A DNA stretch of 35,539 bases, taken from Candidatus Nitrosocosmicus sp. (GTDB lineage: Archaea > Thermoproteota > Nitrososphaeria > Nitrososphaerales > Nitrososphaeraceae). The translations under genes and the position numbers were made by a program. The stretch lies in the NCBI GenBank assembly GCA_025934495.1, contig JAICXY010000027.1, forward strand, positions 1 to 35,539, given 5' to 3'. Position 1 is the first letter of the stretch, and every line of letters begins with the position of its first letter. Below the pieces are notes generated by a model. It saw only the letters and a program-made list of their open reading frames with translations, did no database searches and was not told where the DNA came from. Positions 1-8,684 of this stretch are shown piece after piece.

Positions 1-255
1 CCGTAAATGGTTTCCAATTATCATGTCGTCATGATCAGCTTTAAAGGTGGTAAATTTATTGTAAGTTCTTTTCCGTAAAAGCTCTTCTCCAAACAATCTT
101 AATCGCCTACAGGTTTCTCTATCATATTTGTCATTATCTCCGCCTATTAATCTATAATATCCATTAATTATTATATCAAGTTCATCGGATTTATTATCAC
201 AATAACTAGGTTCTATTTTTCTTTTATCATGTGTATGTTTATCTGTATCAACCAT
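1..255 (-). CDS. Hypothetical protein, N-terminal 85 residues only (3' end outside window)
   Basis: An open frame on the minus strand begins with ATG at 255 and runs without a stop to base 1, so the C-terminus is beyond the window. The 85 residues seen start MVDTDKHTHDKRKIEPSY and are charged and hydrophilic, with a helical-looking segment (DRETCRRLRLFGEELLRKR) around residues 47-65 and no signal peptide or membrane segment. I do not recognise a family. Codon use (A/T-ending codons, Lys/Asp/Ile rich) matches neighbouring genes, so it is probably real. It is divergent from the Sua5-like gene, with about 250 AT-rich bases between them that must hold both promoters. Confidence 0.55.
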   Translation of the reverse strand, partial: MVDTDKHTHDKRKIEPSYCDNKSDELDIIINGYYRLIGGDNDKYDRETCRRLRLFGEELLRKRTYNKFTTFKADHDDMIIGNHLR

Positions 256-506
256 TTTTATTCTATTTTCTTTTTATGAAAATTATTATAAATGAATCAA
301 TTATAATACTTATTGTTAAATTGTTTCTTTATTCTTTATTCTTTATTCTATTGCCTATTTAGATTCGTTGAATAGATGTAAATATGTAAATATGTACTCC
401 AGCGTATATTTTGAATTGAAATTTCTAATTATCGGAATTACTGCTTTGAATTATATAGGTATATAGATATATAACAAATAAATTAAAATAACTATAAATT
501 TTTCAT

Positions 507-1229
507 ATGATTTTTCATTTCTATTGTAATAAAGGTAAAGATTTAAAAAAATGCGCATCTCTCATAGATGATGGAGCTATTGTAATTTTCCCAACCGATA
601 CTGTTTATGGTATAGGATGTGATCCATTAAATGATGATTCTGTTTTAAAACTTTTCAAAATCAAAAGACGTCCATTAGATAAATACTTGCCCATATTGAC
701 AAATGACGTCACTAATTTATCGCAATTAGTGGAAGTAACAGAGGAAGCCAAAATACTAATAGATCATTTTTGGCCAGGTCAAATAACATTGATACTTAAA
801 CTACTAAATAATTCTTTGGCTTCGAGATATGCTTTTGATAAAACTATCGCCATTAGAATTCCTAATAATACATGTACTACAAATTTAATAAAAATGACTA
901 AAAATAAATTATTGGTGGGAACTAGTGCCAATTTATCTGAACATCCTCCTTTTACAAATATTAATGACCTTAAAAACAGTCATTTGCAGGGTTATGATGC
1001 GATAGTTTATGAGGATAAAGAAAGAATAAGGGATGGAGAAAAAGTAAGAATAGGTGGAGGAAGAGCAGTAGGTGGAGGGGTAACAGAAAAAGCAAGAGGG
1101 ACATCAAATAGCTCAATACCTGTTTCTACTATTGTTGATCTTGTAGAAATTAATAACCCCAAAATAAAAAGAGAGGGTATAATTTCGAAGGAAAAGATTT
1201 TTGCAACGTTAAAAGAAAATCTATTATGA
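507..1229 (+). CDS. Sua5/YrdC-family L-threonylcarbamoyladenylate synthase with Gly-rich insertion
   Basis: Makes threonylcarbamoyl-AMP from Thr, bicarbonate and ATP, the activated intermediate for the t6A37 modification of ANN-decoding tRNAs. Seen: the N-terminal YrdC fold with IVIFPTDTVYGIGCDP (26-40), the KxR motif KIKRRP (51-56), FWPGQITLIL (88-97), the GTSANLS nucleotide-binding motif (138-144) and the closing STIVDL (207-212). At 240 residues it is YrdC-domain size; the extra Sua5 domain of longer homologues is absent. Odd: residues about 171-203, between the SAN motif and STIVDL, are a Gly/Arg/Lys-rich low-complexity stretch (RIGGGRAVGGG) encoded by purine-rich DNA, replacing what is normally a short loop. 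The Cgi121-like KEOPS subunit lies 0.6 kb away, fitting a shared t6A role. The start is the ATG at 507; an AT-rich TATA-like tract precedes it. Confidence 0.88.
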   Translation: MIFHFYCNKGKDLKKCASLIDDGAIVIFPTDTVYGIGCDPLNDDSVLKLFKIKRRPLDKYLPILTNDVTNLSQLVEVTEEAKILIDHFWPGQITLILKLLNNSLASRYAFDKTIAIRIPNNTCTTNLIKMTKNKLLVGTSANLSEHPPFTNINDLKNSHLQGYDAIVYEDKERIRDGEKVRIGGGRAVGGGVTEKARGTSNSSIPVSTIVDLVEINNPKIKREGIISKEKIFATLKENLL

Positions 1230-1248
1230 AAAGAAAGAATAGGAAAAG

Positions 1249-1782
1249 GTGATAGTTGTGGAATTTAATTTTATTGCAACAACCTTTAGATATAAAGAAG
1301 ATGATCTGATAGATGAATTAAAAGAGATCTTTTATGAAGCTGGGGAATTATCTGTACCCATACATGCTACAAACATCGATGGCATTGTTATAGGATACTC
1401 TATGATGGATCCCATAAAATTTATATTTTTTTTAAGAGAAAAGTTAAAAGATGTTCCTTGGGAAATTAGATATTTATTAAGATTTCTCCCAATTGAGAAA
1501 GCGGTATTAACCGAGATCTCAGAAATTAAAGAAATTTCCATCGAATTAGCAAAAAAAATACCAATTGATGATTCTTTTAAAATTATGATCGAAAAAAGAC
1601 ATACAAATTTAAAAAAAATAAATATTATAAATGAAATAGCCCCTTTTATATTAAGAAAGGTCAATTTAACAAATCCCTGTTGGATTCTTTTAATAGAAAT
1701 AATAGGAAAATATACAGGAATTACGGTCATAAAAAGCGACCTTTTATTTAGCTCAATGATTGAAAAGCGATCTATCGAGTAA
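1249..1782 (+). CDS. THUMP-domain protein (Tan1-like), probable tRNA-binding
   Basis: The C-terminal half (about 70-165) has the THUMP pattern: basic KRHTNLKKINIINEI (116-130), then KVNLTNPCWILLIEIIG (137-153), equivalent to the family's conserved VDL-P followed by a beta strand. THUMP domains bind the acceptor end of tRNA; stand-alone archaeal versions related to Tan1 act with acetyltransferases in ac4C12 formation, but no catalytic domain is present here. It starts 19 bases after the Sua5-like gene on the same strand, so co-transcription is likely. Start: GTG at 1249 opens the frame, but GTG at 1258 is a good alternative because AGGTGAT at 1247-1253, complementary to the 16S 3' end, lies just before it. 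Convergent with the next gene, 30 bases apart. Confidence 0.72.
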   Translation: MIVVEFNFIATTFRYKEDDLIDELKEIFYEAGELSVPIHATNIDGIVIGYSMMDPIKFIFFLREKLKDVPWEIRYLLRFLPIEKAVLTEISEIKEISIELAKKIPIDDSFKIMIEKRHTNLKKINIINEIAPFILRKVNLTNPCWILLIEIIGKYTGITVIKSDLLFSSMIEKRSIE

Positions 1783-1812
1783 TTAAATTAACAAATAAAA
1801 AGTGAATCTCAA

Positions 1813-2406
1813 TTATTTTAATGCTATTGCAGATCTCTCGATAAGAAATTTTTGAAATTCGCAATCATCTTTCAAAAGGTGTAAATCATCCAAATCTTTT
1901 AAATTTTTATCAAAGAAAAGTTTAAGGATATAAAATCTTTTAGCCTTTGAAACTTGAACGAGGGTATCAACGTAATCTCCCTTTCCATAGTTTTTTAAAT
2001 CGATATATGCATTTTCAATACTTGTTAAACATTTAGAAAATATGATACATATAAAATTATTATTGTCTTTATTGTCATTTACCATTTGAAATGCATATGA
2101 AATTTGATCAGTATAACAAATTCTTAATAAAAATTCAATATCAAAATTCTTGATGTCCTTTTTATCCTCTCTCTTTATTTCTTCGCTAATAATTTTCATA
2201 ATACCAAATATATGATCCAACCCAAAGACAATGTTTGCATTTACAATTACAAGATAAACATCTTTATGCAGAGATCTAATTTTATCATACAATTTTTTTA
2301 TATCATTATCAAAAAGAAAAAATCCTTTAACTAATACTTTTAATTCTTCAAATTGATATATATCTTTAAAATCTTTCTCTATCTTGATTTCGTCATTTTT
2401 GTTCAA
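1813..2406 (-). CDS. KEOPS complex Cgi121-like subunit
   Basis: Cgi121 is the KEOPS subunit that binds the Bud32 kinase and helps capture the tRNA 3' end during t6A synthesis. The family signature NANIVFGLDHI (56-66, consensus N-A-x-x-V-x-G-x-D-H) and EFLLRICYTDQISYAF (91-106, consensus E-x-L-x-Y-x-S-x-x-R-Q-I-x-x-A) are both present in the correct order and spacing. The second motif is altered: the usual RQI reads DQI, and a Lys/Asp-rich insertion (78-88) separates the motifs. The protein is 197 residues, longer than most archaeal Cgi121 (about 150), with an extra charged C-terminal tail. It is divergent from the methyltransferase gene (54 bases) and close to a Sua5-type enzyme of the same pathway. 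The function call rests on motifs only. Confidence 0.7.
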   Translation of the reverse strand: MNKNDEIKIEKDFKDIYQFEELKVLVKGFFLFDNDIKKLYDKIRSLHKDVYLVIVNANIVFGLDHIFGIMKIISEEIKREDKKDIKNFDIEFLLRICYTDQISYAFQMVNDNKDNNNFICIIFSKCLTSIENAYIDLKNYGKGDYVDTLVQVSKAKRFYILKLFFDKNLKDLDDLHLLKDDCEFQKFLIERSAIALK

Positions 2407-2460
2407 ATATAGAATAAGCTATATCTCCAATTATTATTTTTAACGCAAATATTCATTATC

Positions 2461-3201
2461 TTGTCTCTCTACAAATTATTTGTCTTGAAAAGTAATGGAT
2501 TAGGAAATTCATATTGGAATGAAGTTATTGATATATTGAGAAATATTATACCTGTATATGATAAAGTAAATAGCGTTATTTCATTAGGTAAAGATAATGA
2601 TTTTAGAAAGGAGGGTATAATGAAAAGCATTCGGCAGGGAAATATTATTCTTGATGCTGGATCTGGTTTTGGTAATATGTCTAAAACAGTATTAGAAAAC
2701 GTTTCTAAAGATGTTACCATATTTTTTTATGATCCTATTTTTGAAATGCTAAATAAAGTAAAATATAACATAAATATCCATATACCGACATTTGAATATT
2801 TTTTGTGCAGTGGAATTTTTGAAAAAATTCCTTTTAAAAGTAATACTTTTGACGCAGTTTTATGCGGATATTCTCTCAGAGATGCAATAGTGCTTGATAT
2901 CGCAATTGAAGAAATTCATCGAGTTTTAAAAAAAGATGGTAGGTTAGTAATTGTTGATTTGGGAAAACCCGATAATTTTATATCCCGAATTTTAGTATCT
3001 GCATATTTAAAATATTTCTTGGCAATTTTGGCTTTTTCTGTTGCAGGAAAAAAAGGGATTCCTTTTAAAACACTTTATGGTACTTTTTTAAGGTGGCCCA
3101 AAAATAAGGATTTAAACAACATGTTATCAAAAAGTTTTTCTAAAGTAGAATTTAAGACAAAGTTATTAGGAGGATCGATTGTTGTTGTTGCATACAAATG
3201 A
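2461..3201 (+). CDS. UbiE/MenG-like class I SAM-dependent methyltransferase
   Basis: Rossmann-fold methyltransferase with motif I NIILDAGSGFGN (61-72), an acidic residue after strand 2 (FFYDP, about 90), and a motif IV/post-motif region FDAVLCGYSLRDA (133-145) followed by EIHRVLKKDGRLVIVDLGKP. The LRDA and VLKKDGRL signatures are typical of the UbiE/COQ5/MenG group, which C-methylates the ring of respiratory quinones; a menaquinone methyltransferase role is an inference. A hydrophobic stretch (about 176-196) suggests membrane contact with a lipid substrate. The start is TTG at 2461; no Shine-Dalgarno is visible, consistent with leaderless transcription. It is transcribed divergently from the Cgi121-like gene. 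Confidence 0.75.
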   Translation: MSLYKLFVLKSNGLGNSYWNEVIDILRNIIPVYDKVNSVISLGKDNDFRKEGIMKSIRQGNIILDAGSGFGNMSKTVLENVSKDVTIFFYDPIFEMLNKVKYNINIHIPTFEYFLCSGIFEKIPFKSNTFDAVLCGYSLRDAIVLDIAIEEIHRVLKKDGRLVIVDLGKPDNFISRILVSAYLKYFLAILAFSVAGKKGIPFKTLYGTFLRWPKNKDLNNMLSKSFSKVEFKTKLLGGSIVVVAYK

Positions 3202-3303
3202 GTAATTTAATTATTTCAATTAAATCAACATAAATATCTATAATATTGTAATAAAAAATTTATCCGCATTAAAGTACATTTATTATCTATATTGAAGGAA
3301 ACT

Positions 3304-3320
3304 AAGGAAAATTTTTAAAT
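3304..3320 (+). promoter_or_regulatory. BRE/TATA promoter of the acyl-CoA synthetase gene
   Basis: AAGGAAAA (BRE-like) is followed by TTTTTAAAT at 3312-3320, centred about 27 bases before the TTG at 3343. This places the transcription start at or beside the start codon, supporting a leaderless mRNA and the TTG start. Confidence 0.6.
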
Positions 3321-3342
3321 CGTCTGCATTAAACAGTTTTTA

Positions 3343-5463
3343 TTGACATATCAAAATAATGTAAAATCCATATTTGAAAACGCTTTTAAAAATCAAACCA
3401 AGGTAATTACAGAAGAAATTTCCAAAGATATTCTTACAGATTATGATATCAAAGTACCACATTATGCTCTGGTTAAAGATATTGAAAATGCTGTAAAAGA
3501 AGCCAAGTCCATTGGATACCCAATTGTTGCCAAAATTGTATCTCCACAAATTCTTCATAAAACAGATGTAGGTGGCGTGAAAATCGACCTTAAAAATGAA
3601 GAGGATGTAAAATCTGCATTTAATGATATGTATAAACGACTTTCAACAGAATACAATGTAAAAGGTGTATTACTTGAAAAAATGGTTCCAAAAGGAGTTG
3701 AAATGATTGTAGGTTTACAAAATGACTCTCAATTCGGACCTGTTATAATGGTTGGACTAGGTGGCATCTTTACCGAACTTTTTAAAGATGTATCATTTAG
3801 AGTTCTGCCAATTACAAAGGAGGATGCCATGGAAATGATAGAAGAACTCCAGGGTAAAATGTTACTCAAAGGTTACAGGGGTTCTCAACCTATTAATTTG
3901 GATATGCTTAGTAATGCCCTTGTTAATATCGGGAAATTGGGATTTGATATTTCTTCTTATTATGATAGCATTGATTTTAATCCTATTATTGTGTATCCTG
4001 ATAGTTATTATGTAGCAGATGCAAAGATTTTACTAAGCGATAACCCTAGATATGACATTATTTCTACAGCACAACCAAATTCGGCCCATATGGATTTATT
4101 CTTTAATGCAAAGTCTATTGCCTTAATCGGTGCTTCCCCCGAAGTCGGCAAAGTTGGTAATTCAGTTTTGGAATCATTAGTTAAGCATGATTATAAAGGA
4201 AAAGTTTTTCCTGTAAATGCAAAAGGCTATCCTGAAATAATGGGTTTAAAGGCATATAAAAGTCTGGATGATATTTTCGAACCAATTGATGTAGTAGTTG
4301 TTACTGTTGATCTCAAATTTGTTCCTGATCTATTGAAAATATGCGGACAAAAGAAAATTCACAATGTAGTTATAATTTCAGGTGGAGGTAAAGAATTAGG
4401 CGGCGAAAGGGCAGAAATAGAACAACGAATCAAAGATCTGTCTGCCCAATTGGATATACGCATAATTGGACCTAATTGTATTGGAATGTTCAACGGAGAA
4501 AATAGGCTTGATTGTGCATTCCAAGGCCATGAGAGAATGCTAAGGCCTAAAAATGGAAATGTTGGGTTTCTTTCACAGAGCGGTACTATTGGTATTGCAT
4601 TTATGGAGCACTCTGCACCATTTGGTATGAGCAAAATGATCTCTTATGGTAATAGATCGGATGTTGATGAAGCCGATATGATATGGTATTTATCTGAAGA
4701 TCCTCAAACAAAAGTTATTGGCCTTTATGTTGAAGGACTTGGGGATGGAAGAAAATTCGTTAATACTGCAAAAAAAGTAATTTCAGAGAGAAAAAAACCA
4801 ATTGTTGTCTTTAAAAATGGACGGACTACTAGAGGTGCAAAACAAGCTGCCTCTCACACTGGTTCATTAGGTGGGACATATACAGTTGTTAAAGGAACTT
4901 TTTCTCAAAGCGGCATTATATCTGTAGATAGTTATGATGAGTTAACTGCATCAGTAAAAGCTCTTTCATGGCAGCCAGTCCCTAATGGTGGTAGAGTAGC
5001 AATGGTAACGAATGGTGCTGGACCGATCATAGCTGCTATCGATCAATTTGAAAGGCTTGGCTTAGAAGTAGCAAATCTTGCCGATCAAAGTATATCCGCA
5101 TTCAAATCTCATTATCCTCCTACATATGTTATCGGGAACCCTTGTGACATTACTGGGTCAGCAAATGCTGCTGATTATAAGTTTGCAATCCAAACTTTTA
5201 TGGATGATCCTAATGTAGATATTGTGATGCCTTGGTTTGTATTTCAGGACGACCCTCTTGAAGAAAACATTGTGGAAATTCTCTCAGAATTTAATAAACA
5301 AAGAAAAAAACCCATATTAATAGGTGCATTAGGCGGACCATTTACCCAAAAAATGGCAAATAGATTAGAAGAGAATCAAATTCCTGTATATTTATCTGTA
5401 AATACGTGGGTAACAGCAGCTGGCTCTTTAGCCAAATGGTCTCTTTTATCCAAACCGAAATAA
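3343..5463 (+). CDS. ADP-forming acyl-CoA synthetase (3-hydroxypropionyl- or 4-hydroxybutyryl-CoA synthetase type)
   Basis: A 706-residue fused NDP-forming acyl-CoA ligase. The N-terminal ATP-grasp (beta-like) half spans about 12-235 ([39 protein letters not shown]). It is followed by a CoA-binding Rossmann domain from about 255 ([20 protein letters not shown]) and the succinyl-CoA-ligase-like domains ([20 protein letters not shown]). The phosphohistidine is H505 in [10 protein letters not shown]. In thaumarchaea, enzymes of this architecture activate 3-hydroxypropionate and 4-hydroxybutyrate in the carbon-fixation cycle, forming ADP rather than AMP and so saving energy; which substrate this one uses cannot be told here, and acetate is also possible. 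Its own TATA box and monocistronic position suggest strong independent expression. The TTG start is supported by promoter spacing. Confidence 0.85.
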   Translation: MTYQNNVKSIFENAFKNQTKVITEEISKDILTDYDIKVPHYALVKDIENAVKEAKSIGYPIVAKIVSPQILHKTDVGGVKIDLKNEEDVKSAFNDMYKRLSTEYNVKGVLLEKMVPKGVEMIVGLQNDSQFGPVIMVGLGGIFTELFKDVSFRVLPITKEDAMEMIEELQGKMLLKGYRGSQPINLDMLSNALVNIGKLGFDISSYYDSIDFNPIIVYPDSYYVADAKILLSDNPRYDIISTAQPNSAHMDLFFNAKSIALIGASPEVGKVGNSVLESLVKHDYKGKVFPVNAKGYPEIMGLKAYKSLDDIFEPIDVVVVTVDLKFVPDLLKICGQKKIHNVVIISGGGKELGGERAEIEQRIKDLSAQLDIRIIGPNCIGMFNGENRLDCAFQGHERMLRPKNGNVGFLSQSGTIGIAFMEHSAPFGMSKMISYGNRSDVDEADMIWYLSEDPQTKVIGLYVEGLGDGRKFVNTAKKVISERKKPIVVFKNGRTTRGAKQAASHTGSLGGTYTVVKGTFSQSGIISVDSYDELTASVKALSWQPVPNGGRVAMVTNGAGPIIAAIDQFERLGLEVANLADQSISAFKSHYPPTYVIGNPCDITGSANAADYKFAIQTFMDDPNVDIVMPWFVFQDDPLEENIVEILSEFNKQRKKPILIGALGGPFTQKMANRLEENQIPVYLSVNTWVTAAGSLAKWSLLSKPK

Positions 5464-5538
5464 CAATTTTTTTTATTCAATTTTTATATTTGTTATTTGG
5501 AAAAACTTAATAGAGTTGATAACCTATTATATTATATC

Positions 5539-5889
5539 ATGGAAAGTGCTCAACAAACTAAAGTAGTCGATGTGACTTTAAAAGCTGCCGAAAAAGTTAT
5601 AGAATTTATGAAACAGGAAGGCAAAGATAATCTCTATTTACGAGTTTATGTTACAGGAGGAGGATGCTCTGGACTTTCATATGGGATGGGATTCGAAGAA
5701 AATCCTGATGAAGATGATATGGTTTTGGAACAAAATGGTGTCAAAATTTTAGTTGATAACTATAGTCAAAAATATCTAAAAGGAGCTAATGTAGATTATA
5801 TTGAAAGTTTGATGGGTTCGGGATTTAAAATATCTAACCCTAATGTAACAAAAAGCTGTTCATGTGGACATTCATTTTCCACGGAATAA
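5539..5889 (+). CDS. HesB/IscA/ErpA A-type iron-sulfur carrier protein
   Basis: Carries and delivers Fe-S clusters to apoproteins. With the ATG at 5539 the product is 116 residues, typical for the family, with the three conserved cysteines C43 (GGGCSGLSYG), C107 and C109 (CSCG near the C-terminus). A longer frame from TTG at 5497 would add 14 residues (MEKLNRVDNLLYYI) unlike the family N-terminus; TTTTTATATT at 5481-5490 is a plausible TATA box placing transcription start after that TTG, which favours 5539. It follows the acyl-CoA synthetase by 75 bases but appears to have its own promoter. The Fe-S donors SufS and SufU are encoded 5 kb away on the other strand. Confidence 0.88.
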   Translation: MESAQQTKVVDVTLKAAEKVIEFMKQEGKDNLYLRVYVTGGGCSGLSYGMGFEENPDEDDMVLEQNGVKILVDNYSQKYLKGANVDYIESLMGSGFKISNPNVTKSCSCGHSFSTE

Positions 5890-5929
5890 CTTTTAAATAA
5901 ATAGCCTTTATTTTTAATTTTTAGAAAAC

Positions 5930-5938
5930 TTTTTTTTT
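5930..5938 (+). terminator. Poly-T terminator after the IscA-like gene
   Basis: A run of nine T on the plus strand, 41 bases past the stop and within the convergent gap to glutamate dehydrogenase. Archaeal RNA polymerase terminates at such T-runs without needing a hairpin; several shorter T-runs (5909-5922) come just before. Confidence 0.45.
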
Positions 5939-5987
5939 ATCAATTCTAATAAAAAGAAATAATTATCGTTTTATATCTTGTTATTAT

Positions 5988-7262
5988 TTAAGGCCATATA
6001 CCTCTAAGTTTTATAGCTTCTGCTACTCGTTGTACTGCTGATGCAATACTTGCCGTACGCATGTTCGTATTATATTGTAAATGGGCATTATAAACATCCA
6101 CAAATGCTTTTGTCAATATCCCATCGAGTCTTTCATTAACATAGTTTTCTGTCCAATATTCTCTTCTCAAATTCTGTAACCATTCAAAATACGATACTGT
6201 AACACCTCCACTATTTGCAAGCACATCAGGAATTACTAAAACCTTATTTTGATAAAGGATATCATCTGCTTCTGGAGTTGTTGGGCCATTTGCGGCTTCA
6301 GCGATTATCTTGGTATTAATTTTTGAAGCATTGTCTTTTGTAATTTGATTTTCCAAGGCTGCTGGAATTAAGACAGTACATTCGGTTGTTAAAAGATCTT
6401 CATTTGTTATATCTGTTGAACCTTTAAATCCTTTCACTGATTTGTTTTCATTTTTATACTTGATTAATTCGTTTGTTTTAAAACCATTTTTGTTTATTAT
6501 GGCACCTTTTGTATCTGAAACCGCAATAATCTTTGCACCTTGTTCTTCAACTAGTTTCGCTGCAAATTGACCCGCATTACCAAAACCTTGAACTACAACT
6601 GTAGCATCATTCATGGGGATATTTAATTTTTTAGCTGCTTCTCTTACTGTAATCGATACACCCCTGCCTGTTGCTTCGGTTCTACCTAATGATCCGCCTA
6701 TAGATATTGGCTTCCCCGTAATAACTTCAGGTTGGGCATAATTTCCTTTCAGCATAGAATAAGTATCCATAATCCAAGACATCTCTTCACCACCAGTATA
6801 AACATCTGGCGCTGGTATATCTGTATGTGGACCTATAATATCTGCTATTGAATACGCATATCTTCTTGTCAATCTTTCACGCTCCATCTTAGACAATTCC
6901 TTTGGATTGCAAATTATACCCCCTTTTCCACCGCCAAGAGGAATATCTACAATAGCACATTTCCATGTCATCCACATAGAAAGGGCCATAACTTCTTCGA
7001 GGGTTACTTGAGGGTGATATCTTATTCCACCTTTGAATGGTCCTCTTGCATCATTATGTTGGGATCTATAACCTGTAAATACTTCTATAGATCCATCATC
7101 CATTTTAACAGGTAGTGAAACAGTAAGTATTCTCTTGGGTTTTGATAAAATCTTGTGAATGCCCGGATCTAAATTAATTAATTTTGCAGTTTCTTCTAAT
7201 TGTTTTAGCGCCATTTGATAAGGATTATCAACGGAATTATTGCCTAATACGGAATTCGTCAT
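5988..7262 (-). CDS. gdhA: Glutamate dehydrogenase (NAD(P)-dependent)
   Basis: Reversible amination of 2-oxoglutarate with ammonium to glutamate; in an ammonia oxidiser the main route for ammonia assimilation. Domains: N-terminal dimerisation/substrate domain with RGPFKGGIRYHP (73-84), the substrate Lys in WMTWKCA (97-103) and the catalytic-site PLGGGKGG (108-115); then APDVYTGGEEM and a Rossmann domain with VVVQGFGNAGQFAA. Start: the ATG at 7262 gives 424 residues, normal for the family; an upstream TTG at 7277 would add five residues but lies inside the expected promoter spacing. An AATATAT box at about 27 bases before 7262 supports a leaderless ATG start. Cofactor preference cannot be decided by eye. 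Confidence 0.93.
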   Translation of the reverse strand: MTNSVLGNNSVDNPYQMALKQLEETAKLINLDPGIHKILSKPKRILTVSLPVKMDDGSIEVFTGYRSQHNDARGPFKGGIRYHPQVTLEEVMALSMWMTWKCAIVDIPLGGGKGGIICNPKELSKMERERLTRRYAYSIADIIGPHTDIPAPDVYTGGEEMSWIMDTYSMLKGNYAQPEVITGKPISIGGSLGRTEATGRGVSITVREAAKKLNIPMNDATVVVQGFGNAGQFAAKLVEEQGAKIIAVSDTKGAIINKNGFKTNELIKYKNENKSVKGFKGSTDITNEDLLTTECTVLIPAALENQITKDNASKINTKIIAEAANGPTTPEADDILYQNKVLVIPDVLANSGGVTVSYFEWLQNLRREYWTENYVNERLDGILTKAFVDVYNAHLQYNTNMRTASIASAVQRVAEAIKLRGIWP

Positions 7263-7284
7263 TATTATAACACACAAAAATGGG

Positions 7285-7294
7285 ATATATTTTA
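7285..7294 (-). promoter_or_regulatory. TATA box of gdhA
   Basis: On the minus strand this reads TAAAATATAT, centred about 27 bases before the ATG at 7262, giving a leaderless transcript. A second TATATATAAAC lies further upstream (about 7306-7316) and could be an alternative promoter. Confidence 0.55.
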
Positions 7295-7729
7295 AGTTTT
7301 AGTCTAATGTTTATATATATCCTGGTTTTTTTAACATTTAACTACAGGTATCCATTTCAATGATCAATTACTACTAATTTAAATTTACATTATAATAAAA
7401 TGTAAATCAAATTCATTTATCAATTGCGAAAATAATATTATACAAATAGTATAAAAATATAATAAAATAAAATGCTTTTTTTGGATGATTAGCAAAAACT
7501 GTTAGTTAAAACTATACTTCATTAAGGACAATGATAAGCAATTTCACTGTTTCTGTTATAATTCTGTCAAAAAAAACGTTAACAAATAATGATTAAATAC
7601 TCACAAAAAAAGAAGCATTTGCTAACTACTTTTCCTTGAGCAATCATTTATAACATAAATAATGAAGTAGCGTTTGTATAATTTTGTGATACTTTTAGAT
7701 AACAAGACCATTTGGTATTAATTAATATG

Positions 7730-7759
7730 CTGAAACAACTCATTTGTTGGTTGTTTCAG
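7730..7759. repeat. Perfect 10-bp stem-loop followed by T-rich tract
   Basis: CTGAAACAAC (7730-7739) and GTTGTTTCAG (7750-7759) are exact reverse complements separated by a 10-base loop. T-rich sequence with TTTTTGTCTTTT follows within 35 bases, so on the plus strand it would act like a hairpin plus T-run terminator or the 3' end of a small RNA. No gene ends nearby. Confidence 0.5.
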
Positions 7760-7867
7760 TTCAAAACGTTTTTGTCTTTTCTTTTTATTTTGATAGATTA
7801 TGTTTTTGAGATCATATTTTTAAAAAATTGTAAATGGTTTTTGTACCCATCAATTCATACTTTCTCT

Positions 7868-7920
7868 TTAATCTGAACCTTTTCTTATCGAACCAAATCT
7901 ATTGTTTAGTGTCAGATTAA
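7868..7920. repeat. Inverted repeat TTAATCTGA / TCAGATTAA
   Basis: TTAATCTGA at 7868-7876 pairs exactly with TCAGATTAA at 7912-7920 across a 35-base loop. Together with the hairpin 110 bases upstream this gives structured potential to an otherwise gene-poor region. Function unknown; chance occurrence in AT-rich DNA is possible. Confidence 0.3.
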
Positions 7921-8325
7921 GAATATTCTTTTCCAATTCTTTGGTTAAATTTATTTATATTCTTAATATTATGTGGCCTTTTTAATAGGTTTTTTCCATG
8001 TGCTGAAGTAATACAATTAATGAATAGTTGTTTAATTGGGTATTCGTCAAAAGTTATTTCAATTGTAAACCTTATTATTAACCGAAATATCTTTAAAGGA
8101 GATTTATGGTATTATGTTGTAAAATTTGAAAATTAATTTATATAGCAAATTAATTTAAATCAAATATAGTTATATAATAAAGCAGCGCAATTATTTTAAT
8201 TTAAAATTTTATTATCATTGAATTAATTGCAATATTATTCAAAAATTTTAATGTATTTCACAATGATAGTCTTTTCTTATAGTAAGAAACATATTCTATT
8301 TAATGGTTATTATAAATTACCTTTC

Positions 8326-8493
8326 ATGAGTTCAAAGAAATCTGAAAAATCTGACAAACCAGAAGATAAAAAAGAGAAATCCGCAATGTCCGAAATAAAT
8401 AATATGCAGAAGATGATAAAGGATTTAACCGCCAACCTGAATAAATTAAAAACAAGATTTAAAGTTAAAGACGAATCCGCCAAAAAGGAATAA
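8326..8493 (+). CDS. Small charged hypothetical protein (55 aa)
   Basis: Starting at ATG 8326, the product MSSKKSEKSDKPEDKKEKSA... is lysine/glutamate-rich, with a disordered N-terminus and a predicted amphipathic helix, possibly a coiled coil (INNMQKMIKDLTANLNKLK, about 23-41). The frame remains open upstream to 8227, but the added residues are Tyr/Phe/Ile-rich and unlike a real N-terminus. CTATTTAAT at 8296-8304 lies about 27 bases before 8326, the spacing for a leaderless start. I recognise no family; the charge and coiled coil suggest a partner-binding or nucleic-acid-associated role, but that is speculation. Confidence 0.5.
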   Translation: MSSKKSEKSDKPEDKKEKSAMSEINNMQKMIKDLTANLNKLKTRFKVKDESAKKE

Positions 8494-8684
8494 AATCATT
8501 AATGGTTAGAAGGAATTTAATCAATCAATATTATTTATTAATTATAAAATTCTTTTACACTTTTTTAAAAAAGTAAACAACGTTCTCCAGAATCTTTTTT
8601 TATATAATATAGATAAGGAAATTATTATGCAAGATATTTTTAATAGTTTATCTATAAGAATAAATTTATATTAATTAATAATGA

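Larger units (their letters stand above)
7317..8295. other. Gene-poor intergenic region of about 1 kb
   Basis: No convincing coding frame on either strand; AT content is very high and short frames lack start signals. It holds two inverted repeats (listed separately) and T-rich tracts (7770-7800). It could carry a non-coding RNA or be remnant DNA. I recognise no transposase fragments here. Confidence 0.4.

Noticed and set aside
1332-1730. Minus-strand frame opposite the THUMP gene
   Set aside because: An antisense shadow: the plus-strand frame has THUMP motifs, while this one has no recognisable domain.
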